A stretch of DNA of 64,000 nt, from assembly GCA_963662645.2 (NCBI GenBank), contig OY759762.1, forward strand, positions 1,612,001-1,676,000, written 5' to 3'. Both the position numbers and the translations under genes were made by a program. Below are positions 57,726-64,000 of this stretch, in pieces. Positions within the stretch are counted from its first letter, which is position 1. Every line of letters begins with the position of its first letter. The notes beneath the pieces are model-generated. The model was given only the letters and a program-made list of their open reading frames with translations, was not told the DNA's origin and did not search any database. Origin of the DNA: Aldehydirespirator sp963662645. GTDB lineage: Bacteria > Actinomycetota > Acidimicrobiia > Acidimicrobiales > Aldehydirespiratoraceae.

Positions 57726-58922
57726 GTGCGCGACGGGCTGACCATCATCGACACCGACACTCATGTCTGGCCGTCGGTAGAGGTCCTCAAGCGCTACGCC
57801 GACAAGCGGCTGCTCGACCGCTGGGACGCCGAGCTGGCCCACTACGAGCGCCGGGTGGAGCTGCCCCTCACCTACGGCGACCCTGACGGGCCGTGGACCA
57901 ACCTCAGTATCGAGCCCCGCGGCTACCTGCGTGAGATCGGCGAGAAGTCGCACCTCGAGGAGAAGCTGGGCGCGGGCGGCCGGGCCGCGCTGGAGGGCAA
58001 GATCCGGGGCCTGGTGGTGACCGCGGACTCCCCCCGCTACGGCGTCGGCCACGACAACGCCACCGGCCGCATCGCCGACATGGACCGCGAGGGCGCGGAC
58101 GTGCACCTGTTGATCCCCGGCACTTGGCCGCAGTCGGTGACGGTGTGCCCCACCGACGTGGCCACCGGGCTGTACGAGTCCTACGCCCGCTACATGACCG
58201 ACTTCTGCTCCACAGACACCGACCGGCTCAAGAGCCTGATGCTGCTCACCGGCGAGGACGTCGAATGGTCGGTGGGCCACATCGAGGAGTGCGGCGGCGG
58301 GACTTCGGTGGCCGGAGCCATGCTGGCTCTGGCCGAGGGCTTCCCCATCGACGATCCCGACCTGGAGCCGATCTGGGCCGCGCTGGCCGCCGCCGACCTG
58401 CCCCTGCTGCACCACTCGTTCTTCTACGAGCCGCCCTACTTCCCCGGCTACCGCGACGTGTGGGACAACATCGTGGTGGCCCGCACCGCGGCCCATCCCT
58501 GGGGGGCGCAGCTGCGGCTGGCGTACCTGCTGCTGTCGGGCGTGTTCGACCGCCATCCCAACTTCCGGGTGGGCTTCTCCGAGACGGGCTGCGGCTGGCT
58601 GCCCGAGTGGCTGCTGCGCCTCGACGGCCAGTCCAGGCACCTCAAGAGCAAGGGACCGGCCCTTGCGATGCTGCCGTCGGAGTACGCCCGAGCGGGCCAT
58701 GTCTACTGCGGCATCGAGCTTTACGAGGGACGCAAGATCTACGACTACGTCGACAGCGTGCTCGGCGACGGCGTGCTCATGTACCAGTCGGACTTCCCCC
58801 ACGCCCAGTGCCGATTCCCCGACTCTCCCGGCGCGGCGCTGGCGTGGGGCATTGAAGACGAGGCGAAACGCGAGAAACTGTTCTCGGGCAACGCCACCCG
58901 GTTTCTGCGCATGGCGGCCTGA
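57726..58922 (+). CDS. Amidohydrolase_2 family metal-dependent hydrolase/decarboxylase
   Basis: 398 aa from GTG 57726 with AGGAGG 7 nt upstream. It opens LTIIDTDTHVWPSVEVLKRY (DTH metal motif), with DREGADVHLLIPGTWPQSVT, DLPLLHHSFFYEPPYFPGYR, GVFDRHPNFRVGFSETGCGW and GVLMYQSDFPHAQCRFPDSP (late Asp). It is a relative of the protein at 39576. It starts the operon amidohydrolase, cupin, cupin, AAA ATPase, GGT-like. Confidence 0.93.
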   Translation: MRDGLTIIDTDTHVWPSVEVLKRYADKRLLDRWDAELAHYERRVELPLTYGDPDGPWTNLSIEPRGYLREIGEKSHLEEKLGAGGRAALEGKIRGLVVTADSPRYGVGHDNATGRIADMDREGADVHLLIPGTWPQSVTVCPTDVATGLYESYARYMTDFCSTDTDRLKSLMLLTGEDVEWSVGHIEECGGGTSVAGAMLALAEGFPIDDPDLEPIWAALAAADLPLLHHSFFYEPPYFPGYRDVWDNIVVARTAAHPWGAQLRLAYLLLSGVFDRHPNFRVGFSETGCGWLPEWLLRLDGQSRHLKSKGPALAMLPSEYARAGHVYCGIELYEGRKIYDYVDSVLGDGVLMYQSDFPHAQCRFPDSPGAALAWGIEDEAKREKLFSGNATRFLRMAA

Positions 58923-58986
58923 CCGCCGCAGCAGCCGAGCGGCGCGGCAACCGCACGCCAGACTCAACAGACAGGACCCAGAAGCG

Positions 58987-59037
58987 ATGGTCGAACGAGA
59001 ACCCGCGGCGATCCCATACGGCGCCCAGACCCACTGA
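58987..59037 (+). CDS. Possible 16-residue leader peptide
   Basis: ATG 58987 to TGA 59037 encodes MVEREPAAIPYGAQTH. The first 16 bases around its start (CGATGGTCGAACGAGA, 58985-59000) recur exactly at the start of the cupin gene (59049-59064). This may be a duplicated remnant of the cupin 5' end or a short leader. There is weak evidence for translation (AGGA upstream). Confidence 0.3.
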   Translation: MVEREPAAIPYGAQTH

Positions 59038-59050
59038 CAGAGGACAGACG

Positions 59051-59677
59051 ATGGTCGAACGAGAGCAGACGCGGCTGCGGGAGCGCGACCGCAGCACCGA
59101 GGACCGACACCCCTACGAGGTGTTCTTCTCGACGTTCAAGGAGCGGCGCAACATGGCCGACAACGGCCAGGTGGTGATCAAGGGCAAGGACCTGCCCTGG
59201 CAGCAGTCCCGCCAGGGCCGCAGCAAGTACTACCTCCACATGAGGGCCGAGAACCGGGCGGTACAGGACTGGATGGTCTTCCGCAAGGACATCCAGACCG
59301 AGTCGGGGGCCCACACCCACCAGGGCGGGCTCGTCATATACGTCACCCGGGGCGCCGGCTACAGCGTGTTCGACGGGGTGGAGTACCACTGGAAGCCCGG
59401 CGACCTGCTGATCCTGCCGGTGAAGCCCGGCGGGGTGGAGCACCAGCACTTCAACTACGACGACTCCCAGAGCTCGCAGTGGATCGCCTTCATCTACATC
59501 CCGTTCCTGTTCCAGACGGGCTCGATGCTGGCCCAGGTAAAGGAGCAGTCCAACTGGCGGGAGATGGCGGCCACCGACACCGGCACCGACGAGCCGGGCG
59601 GCGGTGACGGCACCGACGGCGAGGATCCCATCGTGGCCGTGACCCGCATCATCGGCGAGCGAGCCGGCGATGGCTGA
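59051..59677 (+). CDS. Cupin-domain protein (first of a pair)
   Basis: 208 aa from ATG 59051. A single cupin barrel has metal-type His in TESGAHTHQGGLVIYVTRG (H-x-H), then YHWKPGDLLILPVKPGGVEH and HQHFNYDDSQSSQWIAF. The N-terminal 70 residues are charged and the C-terminus is Asp/Gly-rich (TDTGTDEPGGGDGTDGEDP). It overlaps the second cupin by 8 bp, suggesting a heteromeric two-cupin enzyme such as a split bicupin dioxygenase. Confidence 0.87.
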   Translation: MVEREQTRLRERDRSTEDRHPYEVFFSTFKERRNMADNGQVVIKGKDLPWQQSRQGRSKYYLHMRAENRAVQDWMVFRKDIQTESGAHTHQGGLVIYVTRGAGYSVFDGVEYHWKPGDLLILPVKPGGVEHQHFNYDDSQSSQWIAFIYIPFLFQTGSMLAQVKEQSNWREMAATDTGTDEPGGGDGTDGEDPIVAVTRIIGERAGDG

Positions 59678-60200
59678 CCAAGTGGCCGACCGGCCGGCGA
59701 CCGAACGGGTGTCTGACCAGACCCTCTACGACTTGACCTTCGCCGAGTCGCGGGCCGAGCGCGACCGCCGGTCCCGGGCCAGGAACCTGATAGGGCGCGA
59801 GGATTGCGAGCCGGAGCTGAACCGCATGGGGACCATGCGCTGGTACCTGCACCCCCATCTGGAGACGCCCAGCACCAAGGCGCTGTACTTCCACGAGCTG
59901 GAGATCCCCCAGGGCTCCAACAGCGGCCAGCTGTACTGCCAGGGCGGGATCATCCACTTCGTGATGGTCGGCAGCGGCCACACCGTGCTCGACGGCCGGG
60001 CCCACGAGTGGGAGGAGGGCGACGTGATCGCCATCCCGATCAAGGAGGCGGGTGTGACCTACCAGCACTTCAACACGGGCGTGGGGCCGGCCCGGATGCT
60101 GGTGTGCTGGGCCAACCTCGACTCGGCCATCAGCCCCGAGGGAGGCGTGGCCATGGAGGTGCTCGAGCCGTGCCCGGAGTGGCAGGCCCAGCACAGCTGA
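59670..60200 (+). CDS. Cupin-domain protein (second of a pair)
   Basis: 176 aa. The cupin core is LYFHELEIPQGSNSGQLYCQ, then GGIIHFVMVGSGHTVLDGRA, HEWEEGDVIAIPIKEAGVTY and QHFNTGVGPARMLVC. The first H-x-H pair of the sister protein reads S-N-S-G here, so this barrel may lack part of the metal site and act as partner. It shares EWxEGD and YQHFN patterns with the first cupin. Confidence 0.87.
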   Translation: MADQVADRPATERVSDQTLYDLTFAESRAERDRRSRARNLIGREDCEPELNRMGTMRWYLHPHLETPSTKALYFHELEIPQGSNSGQLYCQGGIIHFVMVGSGHTVLDGRAHEWEEGDVIAIPIKEAGVTYQHFNTGVGPARMLVCWANLDSAISPEGGVAMEVLEPCPEWQAQHS

Positions 60201-60245
60201 CCCAGCCCCGGGCAACGGCACGCCGGGAGAGGGCACGCCGCGACG

Positions 60246-60303
60246 GCACGACGGGCGACCGCGCCATGAGCCCCGCACGACGGGCTACCGCGCCATGAGC
60301 GCC
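60246..60303. repeat. 29-bp tandem duplication covering the AAA ATPase start codon
   Basis: Copies 60246-60274 and 60275-60303 differ at two positions; both contain CCGCGCCATGAGC. The two ATGs are 29 bp apart and in different frames; only 60295 opens the long frame. This is the second junction duplication in the window (compare 3308-3401). Confidence 0.8.
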
Positions 60304-62364
60304 GCAGCGGCGAACGGCCTCACGTGCCTGGCGGCCCGGCCCGCGCCGGGATCGAAGCTGGGCCCTTCGGAGGCCAGCCTGTCTACGGCCGGCCTTCAGG
60401 AGCTAGGCCTCGCCGAAGGCGGCGCGGTGGCGCTGCGAAACGGCGACCACCGCGCCTGGGCGGTGGTCCGGGCCCACGACCACGAAGACAGGCTGGTGCG
60501 GCTCGGGCGCATGCTGTGGCCCCAGCTGGCCGTCCGCCCGGGCGAGCCGGTGGAGGTGGACGCAGCCGGTGAACTGCCCATCGCGCGGAGCGCCCGGATC
60601 ACCCCGCCCTACAACCTGACGTTCAACCTGCACCAGCGGCTGCTGGAGCGACTGCGCGACGACGGCGCGCCGCTGTATCCCGGCAACCGGGTGCTGGCCG
60701 AGATCTACCCCGGCGGCGCGGGGATGCTGGTGCGCATCGACCTAGCGTCTCCGTCGCCGTCGCGCATGGGCGACAGCACCGAGGTCGAGCTGCACCGGGC
60801 CGACGTCAGCGTGTCGGAGCGGCTGATCACACTGGCCGACGTGGGCGGGTGCGACCAGATCATCAGGCGCCTGCGGGAGCTGGTGGAGCTGCCGCTGCTG
60901 CGTCCCGCGTTCTACCGCCGGCTGGGTGTGCGACCGCCCAAGGGGGTGCTGCTGCACGGCCCGCCCGGCACGGGCAAGACGCTCATATGCAAGGCGCTGG
61001 CCAACGAGTTGGGCGTCACCGCCTACCGCATGTCGGCCACCGAGCTGGTGGGCAGCGTGCAGGGCGAGACCGAGGCCAATCTGCGACTTCTGTTCTCGCG
61101 GGCTCTGGCCCACGCGCCGTCGCTGGTGATGATCGACGAGTTCGACGTGATCGCCACCAACCGGGAGCGCCTGGCGTCGCAGAGCGACGTGCGGGCGGCC
61201 AGCCAGCTTCTGACTCTCATGGACGGGCTGGAGGAGGTGGACGGCCTGATCCTGATGGCCACCACCAACCGCATCCAGGCCATCGACCCGGCCTTCAGGC
61301 GGCCGGGACGCTTCGAGGAGGAGATCTTCGTGGGCCCGCCCAACGAGGAGGCCCGGGCCGAGATCCTGTCCATCCACACCCGGGAGATGCCCCTCACCGC
61401 CGAGGCGCAGGACGCTATTGCCCAAGTGGCCGCCACCACCGGCGGCTTCACCGGGGCCGACCTGATGCACCTGGCCCGCTCGGCCGGGCTTGAGGCCGCC
61501 GACCGGCTGGCCTCCGGCCGCGAGGGTTTCGAGCTGGCCGACTCGCTGGAAGGCACCGAACTGGCGGTGGAGCCCGGCGACCTCGAGGCCGCGCTGCGGA
61601 CGGTTCGGCCCAGCGTGCTGCGGGATGTGGTGACCCGGACCGATCGGATCACGTGGGACCAGATCGTGGGGCTCGGCGACCTGAAGGCCCGCCTGCGGGA
61701 GTTGGGTCGCCGGGCGGTGGCGCCCGACGGAGGGGGGCAGGGCGTCTTGCTGCACGGCCCGGCCGGGTCGGGCAAGAGCGCATTGGTGCATGCCCTGGCC
61801 TCCGATCTGGGCGTGAACTTCGTGGCCATCGAGGGCAGCAAGGTCTACAACCAGTGGCTGGGCGAGTCCGAGGAGGCGGTGCGGGCCCTGTTCCGGCGGG
61901 CGGCCGAGGCCCGGCCGTCGCTGGTGATGCTCGACCACCTCGACGCCCTAGCCCCGGTGCGGGCCACAGGTAGCGGGGAGCGCACCGACGAGCGGGTGGT
62001 GTCGGCCCTGCTGGCGTCGCTCGACGACGTGCTGGCCGAGGGCCAGGTGTTCGTGGTGGGGGCCTCGAACCGTCCCGAGCTGATCGATGAGGCCGTGCTG
62101 CGCTCCGGACGCCTGGGAGTGCACCTCGGGGTGGCCAACCCCGACGGCGCCCGCCGCGGTGCACTGCTCGGATCGCTGGCCGCCGCCCACTGCCTGGAAC
62201 TCGAAGAGGACCTGGCCGCGGAACTGGCCAACAGCACGGCTGGCTGGAGCGCGGCCGACATCGTGATGCTGGTGGCCGAGGCGGCCAGCCGGGCCGCGTT
62301 CCAGGACCGCCCGATGCGCTTCGACGACCTGGTGGAGGCCATGCCCGCCATCACCCGGCTGTAG
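60295..62364 (+). CDS. CDC48-like AAA+ ATPase with two AAA domains
   Basis: 689 aa. A CDC48_N-like domain occupies about 1-170 (GLAEGGAVALRNGDHRAWAV). D1 starts near 185 (LADVGGCDQIIRRLRELVEL) with Walker A GPPGTGKT (~221), Walker B LVMIDEFD and ATTNRIQAIDPAFRRPGRFE. D2 has Walker A GPAGSGKS (~487) and a Walker B reading LVMLDHLD with H548 where the catalytic Glu should be, and GASNRPELIDEAVLRSGRLG. D2 should bind but hydrolyse ATP poorly. It probably remodels or unfolds a protein, perhaps one of the linked enzymes. Confidence 0.93.
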   Translation: MSAAAANGLTCLAARPAPGSKLGPSEASLSTAGLQELGLAEGGAVALRNGDHRAWAVVRAHDHEDRLVRLGRMLWPQLAVRPGEPVEVDAAGELPIARSARITPPYNLTFNLHQRLLERLRDDGAPLYPGNRVLAEIYPGGAGMLVRIDLASPSPSRMGDSTEVELHRADVSVSERLITLADVGGCDQIIRRLRELVELPLLRPAFYRRLGVRPPKGVLLHGPPGTGKTLICKALANELGVTAYRMSATELVGSVQGETEANLRLLFSRALAHAPSLVMIDEFDVIATNRERLASQSDVRAASQLLTLMDGLEEVDGLILMATTNRIQAIDPAFRRPGRFEEEIFVGPPNEEARAEILSIHTREMPLTAEAQDAIAQVAATTGGFTGADLMHLARSAGLEAADRLASGREGFELADSLEGTELAVEPGDLEAALRTVRPSVLRDVVTRTDRITWDQIVGLGDLKARLRELGRRAVAPDGGGQGVLLHGPAGSGKSALVHALASDLGVNFVAIEGSKVYNQWLGESEEAVRALFRRAAEARPSLVMLDHLDALAPVRATGSGERTDERVVSALLASLDDVLAEGQVFVVGASNRPELIDEAVLRSGRLGVHLGVANPDGARRGALLGSLAAAHCLELEEDLAAELANSTAGWSAADIVMLVAEAASRAAFQDRPMRFDDLVEAMPAITRL

Positions 62365-62389
62365 AGCTGCTCGGCCTCTGGAGAGCCCG

Positions 62390-64000
62390 ATGAAGATCGC
62401 CGGGTCGGTGAGCGGGTCGGCTGGAATGGCCAGCGGCCACCGGCTGGCCACCGAAGCTGGGATCAAGGCGCTGAAGGCAGGCGGCACCGCGGTGGACGCG
62501 GCGCTGGCCGCGGCGTTCACCCAGTGGGTGGTGAACGCACCTCAGTCGGGTCCCGGCGGAGAGATGGTGGCTCTGGTAGCCGGTGCGGGCGACGGCAACC
62601 GCGCGGACAGCGACAACGGCGGCAGTTGCACGGGCGGCAGTGTCGAGGTGTACGGCGGGTGGTCGCGGGTGCCGCTGGCGACCGGCCGCGACCGTGCGGC
62701 CTCCGGGACGGGCGGCCGCGAGGCGCAGGCGGGATGGCCCCCGACCAACGGTCCCCGCAATGCGGTGGTGCCGGGCTCGCTCAGGGGTGCGGAGGCGGCG
62801 TGGAAGGCCCACGGAAGACTCGACTGGGCCAGACTCTTCTCCGGCGCCCTGGCTGCCGCGGCCGGCCACACCGTCACACCGCGCATGGCCGAGGTGTACG
62901 AGCGGGTCGAGAGCCGGGGCCACACAGACGCCCTGCGACGCATGCTGGGCAGCCAGAGCGCCCCGAGGGCGGGTGCCACCATTCGCATCCCGGACCTGGC
63001 CACCACCCTCGAGCTGATCGCATGGCACGGACCCAACGTCTTCTATCGCGGCAGCCTGGCCGATCGGCTGGTGGCCGCGGCCGAGAAGGAGGGGGCCGCG
63101 CTGCGCCACGAAGACCTCGACGCGATGGTTGCGACGGTGGAACCGGCGGTGCGCTTCGATCTCGACGACATCGTCGTCTGGGTGCCCGGCGCACCCAGCC
63201 AGGCACCGATCACGGCCGCGCTGTTGGCCGCGGTGGAACCGGCGATCGACCCCGCGTCCCGAAGCTTCGCCGAGACGGCGGCCCCGATCGTCGAGCACGA
63301 GCTGACAGAGTTCTGCGCCCTCGGCCCGGCCCGGCCGTCGGGCACGGCCGTCTCGACAGCGGTGGACTCCGCGGGCATGTCGGCCACGGTGGTGCACAGC
63401 CTGGCGGGCGTGCAGTTCGGCACCGGCTGGGTGGCGGGCGACACCGGCGTGGCTTTCAGCAACCGGGTGGGCACCGCTCTGTCGGAACGCCGCGACCTGC
63501 CGGGATGCAATCCGCGGCCCGGTGCGGTGCTGCCTCACACGCTCAGCGCCGCCCACATCAGGCGACGGGCGCAGGCCGCGGTCGACGGCAAGGCCGCCGT
63601 GCGACGCGCGCCGCGAGCGGCAGAGGGCGAGGACTGGATGACCGTGGCCACGCCCGGCGGTGATCGGCAGGTGCAGTGGCTGGCCCAGGCCATCCAGCGT
63701 TTCCGGCGGCGGTCGGACACCGTCGAGATTGCGGCCGGGCCGCGCTGGTTCGTATGCCCCACCGGCGATCGCTTCGGCGTGCCCGCGGGCATCGGCGAGC
63801 CTTGGTACGCCTTCGCCGAGCCGGGCATCGAGTGGCGAGACGACGCCCGTCTAGCCGGCTACGAGGTGCGTGTCACGGCAAGCGCGGGCGGCGGGCTGCA
63901 GCTGGTCGTCGCCACGGACACAGAGCAACGGCCACCCCTCGTAGTCGAACTCGCCAGCGACCCCCGCAGCGGGGGAGCATCGGTCGCTCTCGAGCCCTGA
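62390..64000 (+). CDS. Gamma-glutamyltransferase-like Ntn-hydrolase family protein
   Basis: 536 aa, complete to TGA at the window end. The N-terminus GMASGHRLATEAGIKALKAG and GGTAVDAALAAAFTQWVVNA is the GGT large-subunit opening. GPGGEMVALV and PGSLRGAEAAWKAHGRLDWA follow. The self-cleavage/nucleophile Thr is likely in RPSGTAVSTAVDSAGMSATV, where relatives have TTH; here T-A-V follows. There is no signal peptide, so it seems cytoplasmic, which is unusual for GGT. The last ~100 residues (FRRRSDTVEIAAGPRWFVCP) look atypical. Confidence 0.87.
   Translation: MKIAGSVSGSAGMASGHRLATEAGIKALKAGGTAVDAALAAAFTQWVVNAPQSGPGGEMVALVAGAGDGNRADSDNGGSCTGGSVEVYGGWSRVPLATGRDRAASGTGGREAQAGWPPTNGPRNAVVPGSLRGAEAAWKAHGRLDWARLFSGALAAAAGHTVTPRMAEVYERVESRGHTDALRRMLGSQSAPRAGATIRIPDLATTLELIAWHGPNVFYRGSLADRLVAAAEKEGAALRHEDLDAMVATVEPAVRFDLDDIVVWVPGAPSQAPITAALLAAVEPAIDPASRSFAETAAPIVEHELTEFCALGPARPSGTAVSTAVDSAGMSATVVHSLAGVQFGTGWVAGDTGVAFSNRVGTALSERRDLPGCNPRPGAVLPHTLSAAHIRRRAQAAVDGKAAVRRAPRAAEGEDWMTVATPGGDRQVQWLAQAIQRFRRRSDTVEIAAGPRWFVCPTGDRFGVPAGIGEPWYAFAEPGIEWRDDARLAGYEVRVTASAGGGLQLVVATDTEQRPPLVVELASDPRSGGASVALEP

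Noticed and set aside
1..64000. tRNA, rRNA, transposase or phage genes
   Set aside because: I looked for cloverleaf-like patterns, conserved rRNA stretches and transposase motifs and found none I could support by eye.

Overview
The window is high-GC, densely coded DNA from an actinobacterium. The best guess is an uncultured member of the Acidimicrobiia or a relative. The basis is F420-type LLM oxidoreductases, an FrhB-like F420 oxidoreductase, many SDRs, NTF2/SnoaL proteins and Rieske oxygenases, and lipoprotein signals ending in AAACGDDD or AASCGDD. The taxonomy is inference only. I saw no rRNA, tRNA, CRISPR array, transposase or origin. No gap between genes exceeds about 265 bp.

Layout: 1-215, tail of an unidentified gene. 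371-4756 (minus), a molybdenum hydroxylase operon (CoxG-, M-, S- and L-type). 4933-8059 (minus), a membrane coiled-coil protein, an LLM oxidoreductase and a hydantoinase-type amidohydrolase. 8311-8784, a CMD/AhpD-family gene with an in-frame TGA at the second Cys of its CxxC motif and a SECIS-like hairpin behind it, a candidate selenoprotein. 8803-12477, an alpha/beta hydrolase facing a redox cassette (heme-oxygenase-like diiron protein, unusual ferredoxin, Rieske ferredoxin, SDR). 12587-20284 (minus), an NTF2 protein, a ribose-type ABC importer, a canonical P450, a P450-like protein without the heme cysteine, and a GntR regulator. 20550-24646, SDRs, an NTF2 protein and a phosphohistidine-domain protein. 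24673-31916 (minus), SDR, ThuA-like protein, TPP-dependent E1 alpha/beta, E2 and a dikinase-like protein.

32023-39073: a TetR gene, a Rieske oxygenase with a 71-aa partner, a deleted SDR, and a plus-strand acyl-CoA operon (DUF35, thiolase, NTF2, acyl-CoA ligase, LLM oxidoreductase). 39095-49998 (minus): VOC protein, amidohydrolase, TetR, a dipeptide-type ABC importer with fused ATPases, a Rieske oxygenase and an acyl-CoA dehydrogenase. 50106-56305: CMD protein, NTF2-like protein, SDR, a second small-partner/Rieske pair, NTF2, an Asp/Glu-racemase-fold enzyme and an FrhB-like protein. 56471-64000: FAD amine oxidase, then amidohydrolase, two cupins, a CDC48-like AAA ATPase and a gamma-glutamyltransferase homologue.

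Together the genes look like stacked catabolic cassettes: import, oxygenation (Rieske, P450, F420, Mo), CoA activation and thiolysis, each with a local TetR or GntR regulator. Two intergenic repeat families thread the window. One is a roughly 140-bp element with imperfect terminal inverted repeats (five copies). The other is a paired 57-59-bp repeat found in two convergent gaps. Small tandem duplications lie exactly on two gene junctions.
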